Shown: piece by piece, positions 11,630 through 56,820 of the stretch
How the letters are laid out: the number at the start of each line of letters is the position of its first letter
Position numbering within the stretch: the first letter of the stretch is position 1
DNA from: Siniperca chuatsi
Lineage: Eukaryota; Chordata; Actinopteri; Centrarchiformes; Sinipercidae
NCBI RefSeq assembly: GCF_020085105.1
Contig: NC_058058.1
Span: forward strand, 5,944,175 to 6,008,174
Length of the DNA: 64,000 bases
Direction of reading: 5' to 3'
Notes under the pieces: model-generated
What the model was told of the DNA's origin: nothing
The model's input: the letters and a program-made list of their open reading frames with translations, nothing else
The model's database searches: none
Position numbers and translations under genes: made by a program

Positions 11630-13510
11630 CAATAACACTGCAAAAAGTGACAGCACTATAAAGTCAGTAAGCAATATCAGCTCTGTTTTTTTCAGTCAAA
11701 TTGAGTGATTCAACATCTTTTGTGAGCTCAAAACATCCAACACTCACCATTCTGTCCTTGCATGTTTTTGTAATTAGTTTTACACCGACAGATCTTCCCT
11801 TTGCATTCTCAAATGTTGATTTGAAGATTGATTCTCACTGATTTGTCTTCAGCTTCCTCAATTTTGACTGATAAACTGCCACAAATGATCAACTCAGGAT
11901 GATAATTTTAGCATATGAGATGGCTATATATTGATTATTGCAGTTCATTATTCAGATACTTATTGGTCTGACTGTATGCAGATAGAGCTTCAAAGGGGGA
12001 TGTCCTCCTCGAAATTCAAATGAGCCTGAAATGTCCCCTGTGACCTCCTATAGCCTAATAACAAGCTGATGGAAAGAGCCCTGCCACCCCTCTTTCTTTC
12101 CACTATACATTTGTTTTCCTTTTTCAGGAACCCTGCTCTCTCCTCCCCCTCAACCTTCCCCTCTTTAGCCCCCTCTCTCTCATTCTTTCTCATTTCTCTC
12201 CTCCTCCTCCCCCATTTCTTCCATGGCCTCATCCTCCGCTCTTTCCTCCATTTCTGTTCTCTCTCTCCTCCCCAGTGCAGGAGCGTGTTAATCCCATTAC
12301 ACATGTGTGAATACCAGCTGGAGGAGAGCAGCAGAGAGAGACAGACAGAAAACAGAGAGAGAGAAGAGAGGAGAGGAGAGGGGGAGGCAGAGGGGGAGAA
12401 GGGAACAGAGAGTGTTTGTGTCCGAGTGTGACTGACTGCTTACTCTACGACCGTGTCTGCCTGATGCAAAATCCCCTCATAATGTAGTGATGTTTACGGT
12501 AATATAATGTAATGCATAGTAATGAAGTGTAATTTATGTGTGTGTTTTTCAGTTTTCAGCTCTATTACTGCAGATGAATACTTCATCATACAGGCCCTAG
12601 ACAAAGTAGTATTTATTTTTTGTAAGGTAGTAAAATCCTATTATTGTTTTTTTTTCAGTTTGTGTAATTTACTTACCGATATTTATTCTTTGGACAAATG
12701 CTAAAGTTTCTGTGTCTGCTCCTTATGTGAGCTAGCACTGTGTTCAAATTTGTAATATTTAAAGTGTTAAACCTCTTAAGCCCCTCTGACCCCAAGTCAA
12801 ACCCACATAACTTTATTTTAAATTCTAGTCCTGACCCTTATATTTCTAAAAATACCAAAAATGTCAGGATTAATTTGGGGGAAACTAAACAAATCCCTGG
12901 AAAAAGCTAGTAAGTGCCCCTTGAGTTAAGATTATTTTGTCCCAAGGTCAAGAACTCTCTTGGAGTTTTAATATTTCACTCAGTGTAAACATCATATAGC
13001 TTCATTGAAAAGCTGGAACAACATAATACAGAATATAAAGTGTATATGATACTGTTGGACAGAGTGGAATTAGATGATTTTTCAAAACTTAAAGCTACGT
13101 TAAAGGGAAATAAAATGGGAAACTGGCTGTTAAAGGCTTGAATGCAGTGCAGTTCAAGTTTGTTTAATTAGAGTATAGTTGTTTTGTACCATTTCCGTTA
13201 TACCTGATTTAAGTGCCTGTGTTGTCAAACCAAAGATTCCTTTTTGCCTTTTTTTGTGCTCCCTGCTCTCCATCACACGTTTTTCAATATAGCTGAATTT
13301 TCAGTTTGGTTGAAAGAGGCTAGGTAGCTTAGCACAGCCACAAGGAATTGTTGTTGTTTTGGCATTGTTAAAAAATTAGTTGGATATGAGAAATGTAGTT
13401 CACATCCTGGCTCAAAGTGCTTCAGACATTAAATCACTGAAGTGTAACATGGGAAACTAGTTCTAAATGTATGTAGTTTTGACACGTAGTTGAAATGTTT
13501 GGGAATTCAA
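11630..13510. other. intergenic, no gene recognised
   Basis: Contains a pyrimidine tract (12080-12280) followed by a purine tract (12310-12410), which together produce long spurious frames. 12770-13140 may be an unassigned old repeat. Confidence 0.5.
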
Positions 13511-13979
13511 CACTGTTGAAAGAAGATCCTTCAGATCAAGTAAAAGTAGCAATACCACAGTGAAACTACCCCACTACAAGTATTATTAGTGAAAATGTAT
13601 GTAACGTAAGTACAAAAGTAAAAGATGGCCCCTGTGAGTGTTGTTTTTATGTATTATTTGATTCTTATTATTATTGATGCATTAATGTAGAGTTTTAATG
13701 TTAGCTGGCCAGAGTGGAGCTGTTTTAAGCTACTGCTATTATATACTGCTGTGTATTTAATTCTACAACAGTGCATCATATTTTCTAAGCCCATCATGTG
13801 TCTTCAATGTAAAATATTAATCAGTAAAGTGACTGGTAACTAAAGCTGTCAGATAAATGAAGTGGAGCTCTGAAATGTCGTGGAGTAGAAGTATAAACTG
13901 GTTTAAAATGGAAATACTCAAGTACCTTAAAATTATACTTAAGTGCAGCACTTGAGTAGTACTTTCTTTCCACCACCGG
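13511..13979 (-). mobile_element. CAGTGGTG-family DNA element
   Basis: The copy has the family phrases ATGGCCCCTGTGAGTGTTG, ACTCAAGTACCTTAAAATTA, CTTAAGTGCAGCACTTGAG and the terminal TTCCACCACCGG. The left terminus is eroded. Confidence 0.7.
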
Positions 13980-16900
13980 AGTAGGTACACATAGGAAGCA
14001 TTTGAATTTTCTCTTCTTCTGACTACGTTCAAGTGCCCAGGATGTTTAACCAAGTGCTTCTCCAGCAGTTTAAAATGACATTTTCCGTGTTTTAGGTGCT
14101 TGTTTTGGTTCTGACATGGCCCGGCTCCTCTTTGTGATTCAGGGCCGGTTGCTGGGATGTCGGGGAGGCGATGAGGCCGCAAGCTAGACAGTGCAGACAA
14201 GCCCAATGCGCTCCTGAAGAGTTCAAGCGCCAAGAAAATAAACAAGCCTTTTGATCACAAAGGGCCCATTCACTCCCTCTCTCTCTCACTCTTTCTTTCT
14301 TTCTCTCCCCCTCCACTTATCCTTGGTTGTTTCTCCTCAGCTCTCCTCTCCTGACCTTCTATCTTTTTATCCTTTTTCCTTATTTTAAAACCTCTCCATG
14401 TGTCTCTTTCTTCTACTTTCTTTCATTTTCATCTTACATCCAAGACTGTCCTCCTGCTTTGACTGAAAGGCAAGAGCAGCAGAGAGACAGACCTCCACAG
14501 AGAGACAGACAGACATCATCTGACCAGCCAGAGGGCAGACAGACAGACAGAAACGCAGACAAGGACCTCCTTATTCCAGAAACATACGCTCATGGTGCAG
14601 AGCAGAGGAACACAACATGGAAAATGTCTTCACTCCATCTTTAGCACAAAACACGAACAGGGACGCAGGCGAAAACTCCCTCCCTCCGGCCAATCAAGCG
14701 TTTTCTGCTGTCACGAACACTGTGAGCTGCCTCATTTTGACTCTACTACTGTGTGTGAGAGAGTGTGTTTTCTTATGCATACAGATGGTGCTGGTGTGAA
14801 AAGGCCTCTCCCATTACAGTTTTGTTGTTGAGAGTAAGTGCTGCTCACTCTGGGTGTGGCTCGGTTACCATTTGCCCCCTCAGGCTTATTTTCCATTTTA
14901 AAAACACGCCAGATTTCCTCAGATAGAAAACACTTACCTAGAAAAAACAAAGACATGAACTTAGCTCTACTCGGGGCTTTGCTAATGGGGCAAAACCTAA
15001 AAAATACCATATCTTCACATTGTAAGCCATTTATTTTACAATTATGCAGCAGGATTTGAATTTCATGCTTTATTCACAATATAAAGGTACATTTCAATGT
15101 TTTTCCCCCCACACAGTACAAATCACTGTATCAAAACAATCCCAACAACTCTACTTTTAGTTAGCGTTATTCTTTTTATATTACTGTTAGGTTATTTACC
15201 CAAACTAAAATATGGTATGGTTGTGAAATGTTACAATCTACTCTAGCTCTTTTAAAACTTACATGTCGCTATTTGTTACTGATTGTAAATAATATGTCTC
15301 CTTTGCAGTTTTGAATGTCATATACGCAGAATTTTGTAACCAACAATGCATTTTTTAAAGTTTTATGGTGAAACTTGAGCTCCAGTGTCTAAAATGGGTA
15401 AAAAAAACCTTAGTTTGTGTAAATACCCTAACAAGGTTAAAAAAAAAATTACCTGGGTCAAAACAACCCATTGATATTGGGTGAAGTTAGCCCAGTACTG
15501 TGTCAGTGCTATATTGACCCACACTGGGTAAATGACCCAATGATTTCTAGTGTGCAACAGCATTATCACCAAATTCCCACTGATCAGACGTTTTTAAATA
15601 TCATCATTTATTAATCATGCAATTCTTGTATTTCTTCATCATTTACCAATCAGTGGTGATTGATTGGATTGCTCCTGTTTAATGATGAGGGTCATTACCA
15701 CCTTAGTAATGAAGTGATAGTGACTCTGGTGATCAGTTAGTCCCAATCACCCCACCGATTCACACATATGTAGCCGTCAGATCTCCTGCTGAGCTTTTGT
15801 TGCCATTGCTTTCACATGCAGCCGGTGTCTGCATCCCCCAACCAGGCCACCGTCACTGCAGACACTCGCTCTGCGTCCCTCCTGTTTCATCAACAAACTA
15901 TTATTTCCACTACAGCTTTTCACTGCTGGCTTCTCAACACAGTGTCAAGCCAGTCAGACACAGCTCTGCTTAAAGTTGTTGTGTTGTGGGTGAAGAAATT
16001 GGCTTAAAAATTCGATGAAAGTTATTTAGCGCAATATTTCAACCAGACTCATCACACTTTTGAGGATGAAGTCTTGCTGTGAAACATAAGGTTGTATTTA
16101 GGGCGACATTTTTCCCAAATCTGTGTTTTGTTGTTGTATTTTGGAATCGAACCGTCTTGCCAGGAGTGCTTTCTGCAACATTTTTTTTAAATGTCTTTTT
16201 TACAAACAAAAAGCTAACAGTAAACAGTGACCCATATCTAATGATCGTTTTAGTCTGAGTCAGAAAACTTAACAAATGCATACACAAAAACAAAATATTT
16301 GCATAAGACAGACACGTTTTCCCCTTTCGTTTGCTAAGAAGGGGGACCATATTGCAATAGAATTATCCAGGGAGCCTGTATTAATAGATATCAAAGTAAA
16401 TGACTCTTTCAAGTTTAACCATTTTAAACCAGTCTTGAATTGAATGCACTAATGCAAAAAAAACGACTTTTTGGCAACAACAAAAGCTATGAGCAGCCAC
16501 TTGGTATGTTGTTGATTAGGCAGACCTCCTATTATACAAAGTACTGAATCAGGTTTTGCAGGGAGTCCAATGATACCAGTCTAAAGTTTGAGCTGTTTTA
16601 GTTTTAGTGAAGCGTTCGATGATTGGTCACTTTATCCTGTCTCTTAAATACATTTTGTAAAGAGTCAGAAGTTTTTAGCAACAAAGCAAAGTACGATGAG
16701 CATGTAAAGAGGATGTACATCTGATTCTCAGGGATTCAAAGTGTTCACCAGCACATTAAAGGACTAACACTTTTATCTGGTTAAAAACTACTGTTTTTTA
16801 ATGAAGGTTTGGTGGGAAGTTGTCTTTTGATTCACGTTATTTGCCTTACAGTGGCATCTCCCCACCTACACAGCTACACGTGTCTGCGGTTGCTGAAGAC

Positions 16901-17560
16901 TAAAATTACAAAATGAGAGACAGTTTAATTTGCATTATGTTATTATTCACTAGACTTTTTTCCAGTAAACTTGGTGTTTTCTTGCTTTTAGTTTTGCAGT
17001 TGCGAAGCAGAGTGTACAATGTGAGAATGACCGTAAATCAAGTTTTACCCTAGCAGAGCAAAATCTTCAAGAGTATTCGTTCTTCTTTTGGTGCGTTTTG
17101 ATTTCACAAACATGTCATACTTGCTGATGTTGTCATGCTGAGTAGATCAAACGCAACAGGACTGTTCACACTTCACTCTCTGGAGGTGTTTGTCTTGACG
17201 TTTCCTCAGGTGGAGCAAAAGGTCAGCAGCAGAGCAGAGAGAGGAAAAGCTAAGACCCTACAAATACATGCACACTAGAGCTGAAACAATTAGCAGTAGG
17301 CCTTTTTCACAGCAGACATTTTGACTTGTCATGGTAGGAAAAGCGCAAGTGTTACTAATAACATTAACGATGACTCTGTGCTATTTAAGTGTCCCAGTAA
17401 ACCATGACAGTGAGCCAGCATGCACAATACAGGACCCTGAAACTGAAGAAGCTAAATGGAATTCAGCCATCATTAATGTTATTATTTACACCTGTGCTTT
17501 TCCTACTGTGACATGTCAAAATGTCTTCTTTGGAAAAAAAAAAGTCCTATTAATCTATTA
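13980..17560. other. intergenic, repeat at 15375-15557, otherwise unassigned
   Basis: (ACAG)n-like words occur at 14480-14560. TGATTGATTGG-rich sequence at 15645-15680 looks like PBX-type sites. No gene is supported. Confidence 0.5.
15375..15557. repeat. ACCCAA/TTGGGT-rich fish interspersed repeat
   Basis: Repeated complementary phrases (ACCTGGGTCAAAACAACCCA, TATTGGGTGAAG, TTGACCCACACTGGGTAAAT, GACCCAATG) can fold back on each other. The pattern resembles a common fish nonautonomous element whose body is made of TGGGTT/AACCCA units. Confidence 0.6.
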
Positions 17561-17564
17561 GGTT

Positions 17565-18225
17565 TTAGGCAAAAATTAAACTTCTCAAATGTGGATGTGT
17601 GCTGTGTTCTTAGTCAGTAAACTGAATATCTTTGAGTTTTGGACATTTTTAAGACGTCCCCTTGAACCTTTCACAATTTTCAGACCTTTTGTTGACCACA
17701 TGATTAAACAATTAAAGGAATAGTTTGACATTTTAGGACACTTGACACTTTCTTGTGGAGATTTAGATGAGAAGATTTATACAACTCTCATATCTGTTTG
17801 TCCGATATGAAGCTGGAGCCAGCAGCTGGTTAGCTTAGCTTAGCTTAGGGCAAAGCCTGGAAAAAGCTAGCCTAGCTCTGTCCAAAGGTAACGAAAATCT
17901 GCTTACAAGCACGAGCACAGAGACAAGACATAATATGAAATGAAATATAACTTTATAAATAAATAGAGGTGCTGGTTGACGTACTTCATTACCTGTGGAC
18001 AGAGCCAGGCTAGCTGTTTCCACCTGTTTCCAGTCTTTGTGCTAAGCTAAGCTAACCAGCTGCTGGCTGTAGGCTTGAGTTGAACAGACAGACATTTGAG
18101 AGGCATCAATTTTCTCATCTAACTCTTGGCAAGAAAGCGAAAAGGCATATTTTCCAACACGTCAAACTGTTCCTTTAATCTAGAAAATAATCAACAGATT
18201 AATCAATCATGAACATAAACGTTAA
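17565..18225. mobile_element. GCTGCAACTAA-family element split by a TTAA MITE
   Basis: The left part (17565-17715) has CTTCTCAAATGTGGATG, AGTAAACTGAATATCTTTG and GTTTTGGACATTT. The right part (18175-18225) has AGAAAATAATCAACAGATTAATCAA. Both belong to one family whose other copies start at 19627, 59614 and 60906. The two halves are separated cleanly by the MITE at 17716-18174. Confidence 0.75.
17716..18174. mobile_element. piggyBac-like MITE with TTAA target duplication
   Basis: Terminal inverted repeats AGGAATAGTTTGACATTTT and the complement of the right end (AGGAACAGTTTGACGTGTT) are flanked by TTAA at 17712-17715 and 18175-18178. Subterminal GGTTAGCTTAGCTTAGC and GCTAAGCTAAGCTAACC are also inverted. 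TTAA duplication is the hallmark of the piggyBac superfamily. There is no coding sequence. Confidence 0.85.
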
Positions 18226-18239
18226 TTACACCCGTGGAC

Positions 18240-18580
18240 ATGCTTGTAGGAAGAGAGGGACATCAGAAGTTTTGTGGTGAAGGTGTAACAAAGCATCAGA
18301 TGGAGGCGAGCAGGAGGAGAAGAGCTCAGGTAAAGAGAGGAGGAAGTTAGGTAGGCGAGGAGTAAGAAGAACATGAGGAGGTAGAGAGCACTTGAAGGAG
18401 AGGAAGAGGCGAAAAGAAAGTAGGAGATGAAGTTATAAAGCTGAGGATGAAGGGCCTATGCAGAGATAAGAGGAGTAGAAGAGGCGGAGTAGGAGTGTAA
18501 TGTGTGGGGTAATGCAAGGAGGAGGAGGAGAGGCGCTCACAGAGGCGGAGGAGGTTGGTGGAAGTGAAGCGACAGGCGAA
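18240..18580 (+). repeat. purine-rich (G/A) tract
   Basis: About 340 bp dominated by GGAGGAG, GAAGAG and AGGAGGAGG words with few pyrimidines. It could form triplex (H-DNA) structures, but no coding signal is credible. Confidence 0.6.
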
Positions 18581-18619
18581 GGAGAGATATTTTCTGTTGT
18601 ATTGTTGAAGTTATTGTGC

Positions 18620-18621
<2 letters not shown>

Positions 18622-18656
<35 letters not shown>
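18622..18656 (+). repeat. (TG)n microsatellite
   Basis: An uninterrupted TG run of about 17 units. Confidence 0.9.
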
Positions 18657-18657
<1 letters not shown>

Positions 18658-18751
18658 CAGTCACATTAAATACTTCACCCACCTGCTGGCCTTCACTTCC
18701 CACACACTGCCACTCAAAGTAAATGAGCAGAGCAGAGGAGGGGACGGAGAG

Positions 18752-18790
18752 GGATGGATGGATGGATGGATGGATGGATGGATGGATGGA
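18752..18790 (+). repeat. (GGAT)n microsatellite
   Basis: About 9.75 perfect tetranucleotide units. Confidence 0.9.
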
Positions 18791-19079
18791 GAAAACAGTG
18801 GGATGACTGATTGGATAGAAAGAAAGGAGAAAAGGGCTACTTTCGATCCACACACTTATTCTCTCCACTTCATTTCCTCCCATCCGCTCTTCAGCTCAGC
18901 GCGCTCGCTGCTCTCCAGTTCAGCCTCTTGAGTAATTACTGCTCCTTTCTTTCAACTCCCCTCTCTCTCTCTTTCTGCTGCCTCCTCAGAGCTGATGTGA
19001 GTGCTGAAGGGCCCTTCATTAGAGAGGAAGAAAGAAGTGTGGGAGAAAAGAGCTGTGTGTGAGTGTGTGGTGAGCCCAT

Positions 19080-19440
19080 CATGCTAATAAGCGCCTGATA
19101 GGCTGCAGGCGATGTCCTCTTGTAATTATAGTCTATGTAAATTTCAGTGTCTCACCGGCCACCATCCATTCCTGTGGGACAAAACACCTGTTGATTGGCC
19201 TATCCTTACTTCCCCGAGTATAAATGACGGATGGCGGCTCCCTGGCTGCCTCGCTGTCGCAGTTTACAGGTAAACACGGCGCCTCTCGTCACCCGCGGCG
19301 GTAAACGGGTCTCCACAGCAACGCCGTGACGCGCCAACCGGGAGCGAGCGGGGCGACTGGAGGCAGCGGCGACAGCCCCGGCCGGCAGCTACGCTGGTCC
19401 TCATCTAAGATCGTCTATTGAGATGATGAGTCACTCGAAA
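19080..19440 (+). promoter_or_regulatory. GC-rich block with TATA box and donor-like site
   Basis: A CpG-rich segment (19260-19400) follows TATAAA at 19219-19224. About 40-50 nt later, TTTACAG|GTAAAC looks like a short first exon ending in a donor. Upstream are homeodomain- and octamer-like words (TAATTATAG, ATGTAAAT). No protein start is recognised. It could be a noncoding promoter or a conserved element 1.6 kb upstream of the erf promoter. Confidence 0.3.
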
Positions 19441-19626
19441 AATAAAATAAAGTTTTGTTGACTTGTTGAGCTGTCTGCTTCTGGTCTTGTTTACTGCAGC
19501 AGATATTTTTCCCCTTTTCATGCACAGTCTGTAGGCTATATATATGTATTAATTAAATTATTATTTTATTGAACTGACTGGGTCCTTAGGCAGCATCAAT
19601 GTTTGCCACTTGTTCATATGTCAAAA

Positions 19627-19957
19627 AAGCTGAAACAATTAGTCGATTAATGAAATGGTAGATTGACACAAAATTAGTCAGTAACTATTTTGATAACCAA
19701 TTAATTGTAATGTATTTTTTAAGCAAAAAATGTGAATATTTGCTAGTTTTCTTAATCTTCTATGATATTAAACTGAACATCTTTGGGTTTTGGGCTGTTG
19801 GCCGAACAAAACAAGACATTTTAATATGTCTATCTGGGCTTTGGGAAATTGAGAGGAGCATTTTCTGATATTCTGTGGCCTAAATGATAAATTAATTAAC
19901 AGAGAAAATTATCTGCAGATTAATCAGTATAAGAAAATGATCATTAGTTGCAGCCCT
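19627..19957. mobile_element. GCTGCAACTAA-family DNA element
   Basis: The copy begins AGCTGAAACAATTAGTCG and ends TTAGTTGCAGCCCT; these are imperfect inverted termini. The interior has the family phrases ACTGAACATCTTTGGGTTTTG and CAGATTAATCAG. It is nonautonomous. Confidence 0.75.
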
Positions 19958-20517
19958 ACTTATGTGAAAATATGTGAAATATGACGCCGAACGCGATATA
20001 CCAGAGCCTACAATTGGCATATTTAACAGGAACTTAGACCAAAATAAAGTTTCTAACAAAAATATTTTCTTGATTTTGATTTTTAACATTTTATTTATTC
20101 AGAGAACATTATTATCCCAGCATGAAGGTCCAAAAGCTGTGTCAAGGCCCTCTCTACACTGCCAGGAATAAATGTGTGGCAGAAAAACACCGAATTGTTT
20201 TTTTATGTACTTATTTTTGTTTGTCTGAACGTACTCAAATTTAAATATTTAATTTGAATATATAATTTAAATATAGTCGAAAAGTACTGGAATCAGCAAA
20301 TAAAATGCATCTAATGTGTTGGTTTTTAATTATAGGATGTAAACTTCCCCTTGGCTGCTAAAAAAAAAACTAATTCCCAGGAAATAAAATCCTGAGGACG
20401 TGACCTCAGTGTTCAGTAGCTATAACCCAGTTTGGAAAGCAGCTTTAGGCCTACATCTGGTCTGATAGTTGATAAAATAAGTGTAATTAAATCTAAATAA
20501 ACGTGGGATATTTTAAT

Positions 20518-20542
20518 GGAGGTTAGGCACTGCCTAACCTCC
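20518..20542. repeat. near-perfect palindrome upstream of erf
   Basis: GGAGGTTAGGCA and TGCCTAACCTCC are separated by a single base. This 25-bp foldback lies about 300 bp before the CpG-rich erf leader. Confidence 0.7.
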
Positions 20543-21107
20543 CATGCATTTGGTGTTTTTATCTTGATTTTTGTTGGGGTTTTTTTTTTTTTTGGTACCT
20601 TGATTTTACCCTCATCTGTATTTTTTATGAAATAAATTTTACTTGAACAAAAATGCGTTATGTCAGTTGTGTTTGTTCTTTTGTAAATGCGTCTAATTAA
20701 TCATGCACAGTCTACTGTGAGTCTATGATTGTGATAATTAAACTGTAACAACCAATCGTTGCACCTTTTGTGCACCCACAACACTGTCGGACTAAAAGGA
20801 AAAGGAATCTTTCCAAAAACATAGACGATCTTTGGCAACAAGTGGGCGTTCAGTTCCTCTCCCCCTCCCTCCCTCCGTGGGTCAGCGTGGGCGGCCCCGT
20901 GTGGCAGGAGGAGAGCGAAACACGACACCCCGACAGAGGCAGAGGGGGGGGGCCGAGAGAGAACACGAAGTGAGTGAGTGGAAAAAGTCCGTGCCGGAGA
21001 AAGAGAGGGGCAGAGAAAGAACAGAGTTGGCTTTGGGGGTTTTTTTTGTTCCTTTCGCCGCTGTTGTGACTGTCGGTGAGGATGATGATGTGGAGGAGGA
21101 ATCGACC

Positions 21108-21365
21108 ATGCGACACCGTTGCAACAAACGGGATGAAAATTTAGACTCGTCGCATTCCGTTGCTCCAGTACCGACCAACGGCAGCACGGTTCCTCCAAAC
21201 TTCGACCTGCGCCATTCAGTCCCGGGCGACTGGATTTCCCCCCAGAGCCTCTGGGCAACTTTTCGCACAAGAAGCCCCGTACTTAAAAACAAATATTCCG
21301 GCACAAAACTTTTTCAGCAAACGCCGACGTGTCGAGATAAAAAGCAGAAGCCCATACGAAGTTGA
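21108..21365 (+). other. upstream ORF in the erf leader (85 codons)
   Basis: An ATG at 21108 in the context ACC-ATG-C (A at -3) opens an 85-codon frame that ends at TGA 21363-21365, about 210 nt before the erf ATG. A second uORF of 20 codons starts at the ATG triplet series 21082-21090 and ends at TAG 21142-21144. Neither overlaps the main start. If the transcript begins upstream of 21080, both would be met first by scanning ribosomes and could reduce erf translation. No recognisable protein domain is present; protein-level function is not claimed. Confidence 0.35.
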
Positions 21366-21477
21366 TTTTTTTTTTTTTTTACTTTAAAACCGAGCTCGAA
21401 ACCGGGGCAGGTTCTTTCTAACAAGCCACTTGTGAGAACAACACCGGAGGAAGGAGTGGGGTGTCACTGCTAACTTC

Positions 21478-21509
21478 GCTAGCTAACTTGGCTAAAGGCT
21501 AGCTAACTT
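21478..21509 (+). repeat. 12-bp direct repeat in the erf leader
   Basis: GCTAGCTAACTT occurs at 21478-21489 and again at 21498-21509, 66-97 nt before the erf start codon. Confidence 0.7.
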
Positions 21510-21574
21510 AAAGTGTAAAGTTACCAGTCGACGGGGAAAGTGACCGAAGCAGCACGCCGAAGACGACAACAAAG

Positions 21575-54981
<33,407 letters not shown>

Positions 54982-56820
54982 GCACACACACACAGGGGAT
55001 CCTACTTAGATACAAAACACACACCTGTCGGAGTCTTGTCAACAAATGTAATAGTTTTATGTAGACCATAAGGCCTTGTGATTTCTTGCCAGCAGTAGTG
55101 AACGTAGCATGTTTTGGTTTGGCACAAGAGTGTGCTTAAATGGAGACAGTAACTGAAAGGTGATTATATAAACACACTTTAATGTTGTTCTTTAGTGAAT
55201 ATCTGAATATGTACATGTATCGTATGTAGGAAATAATGGTTTTAGTGCAATAATTAGGAGTTATTGGACACTTTTTACCGACCTCACCGCCCCCACAAGC
55301 CCCTTAAATTACTTGACATAAAACAAAATATTTCCCCTACATATGTTACATGTGCATGCTCACGAGGTAGTAAAGAACAAGATGTTACTATAATTACCTC
55401 TCAGGTTTTGTCACTGTTTTTGCAGTATCAACACCTTTTCCTTTGTACCATCGTGTGGTCGGTACTGTCAGCAAGCAGCCGCTAGACGTTATGGCCTATG
55501 TAGAACCATAAAACACAGGTGTGCCTGTGTAGCCTCTAATGTACTGCAAGTCAAGACACCGTTGTGCCCCTGGTACCCTATCAAACATGAACACAGTAGA
55601 GTATTTTTGCTGTGACTTACAACATTAAGAGATAACCAAACTTCTATATATTGACTTCTGTCCCATTTTTAAAATTAGAGCCATACAGAGAGAGAATCTG
55701 CCCTTAATATCTCTTAGGAATTGCACATTGCCTTTTCAATGCCTCCTCACCCTCATAGTGCCAGTTAAGCCATAAGTCTGCTAGGGATCACCTCACATCA
55801 CACCTGTGCCCAGATTATGTCTTCAGTGAGTCTATTAGTTTATCTGGTGCAGTGAAACGAATCACATTCACCCTAAAGAGAACACAGGCAGACTGAATTG
55901 TACAGCAGTAGATTGAATGGATTTTTCACCCATATCTGGCTCACTTGAAGGTGGTGAGTCCTCCTCCTTACTTCCCCTCTCTTCTTTTTCCTCATTTGTA
56001 CTCACCATAACAGACAGACAGATCTTAATGTTACTAAAAACACTTTTAACAGCCCTGATAGAGATTACAGAAGTGCCTCTCTGTCTGCACCCATCACCAT
56101 GCAGTCATTTACAAGATGGAGGGCAGTGAGCAAAAAAAAACGTAGACTTTGCTCTGATGGATCTTACAGACTGAAGGGGGGGAGTGTTGCCCAAGAGGTG
56201 ATTAGAAAGAACTCTCCAATCAGTCTTTTCTCCAGGAAACAACTCAGACACTATCAAACTGCATCAGGGCCAGACTGAGTGGTCCCTTCATCCTCAGCTA
56301 AAGTCACTACGTGTATAAAGACATGAAGTGAGGGTGGAATTATACATCTTAAGGACAGTCAAACTAAGCCTGAGCAGGAGAGGAAGATTTTGATGAACTG
56401 ACGTTGACCTTTCAACCTCTGACCTGTCACACGGCATCTTTAGACATTTGTTAGCCAGCGAATGGATGTAGTTTCCGCTGTACAGAAAACCCACCTGGGT
56501 CTTTGAGGAAAGCGCCGGATCTTTCTCTCCTTTTCACTTGTTGGGGAAATGAGGAAGCAGCTACCAGCAAGGCTGTAATTATAGACACACTTGTTTCTGA
56601 GTGTGTGTGTGTGGACCGAAAGCTGGTGTGAAAACATCAGGCCTGACGGATACAGAGAGTGTCTCAGCTATTCGTGTCCCTGCTTGACTTCGCACAATCT
56701 TCGAGGGGTTTGGAGGTTTGAGGGCATTCGAAGTGTTTTCTCCCTCAAACATACAGATCAACAGCTCTCTTCTGCATTCCCCGTTTTTTTTATTTTTTTT
56801 TATTAAAGACTGTATTCTTT
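54982..56820 (+). other. erf: erf 3' UTR (minimum form, inferred)
   Basis: The sequence after the stop codon has no coding signal. The first convincing poly(A) hexamer is ATTAAA at 56802-56807 after a T-rich tract. The end is inferred only; a longer form reaching about 59390 is possible. CA repeats lie just after the stop (54985-54993). Confidence 0.5.
56802..56807 (+). terminator. candidate erf poly(A) signal ATTAAA (proximal)
   Basis: ATTAAA is followed within 10-30 nt by T-rich sequence (TGTATTCTTTCTGTC), an arrangement typical of a cleavage site. It is the second most common vertebrate hexamer. No transcript evidence is available. Confidence 0.4.

Larger units (their letters stand above)
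20830..21574 (+). promoter_or_regulatory. erf: CpG-rich promoter and 5' leader of erf
   Basis: The interval is GC- and CpG-rich (repeated CGG, GCG and CCGG) against an AT-rich background and runs straight into the erf ATG. The transcription start cannot be placed; I see no TATA box close to a plausible start, consistent with a CpG-island promoter. A GGAGGAAGGAG stretch at about 21445-21456 contains an ETS-type GGAA core, so self-regulation is conceivable. A T(15)-type run sits near 21365-21380. Several long overlapping reading frames on both strands here are composition artefacts. Confidence 0.7.

Noticed and set aside
12069..12431. 120-codon frame in a pyrimidine/purine tract
   Set aside because: Low-complexity sequence lacks stop codons by composition.
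18500..18931. 143-codon frame over TG and GGAT arrays
   Set aside because: Encoded by microsatellites (Cys-Val and Met-Asp-Gly-Trp runs).
20701..21270. 189-codon minus-strand frame across the erf promoter
   Set aside because: CpG-island composition effect; several overlapping frames on both strands are equally open and none resembles a protein.
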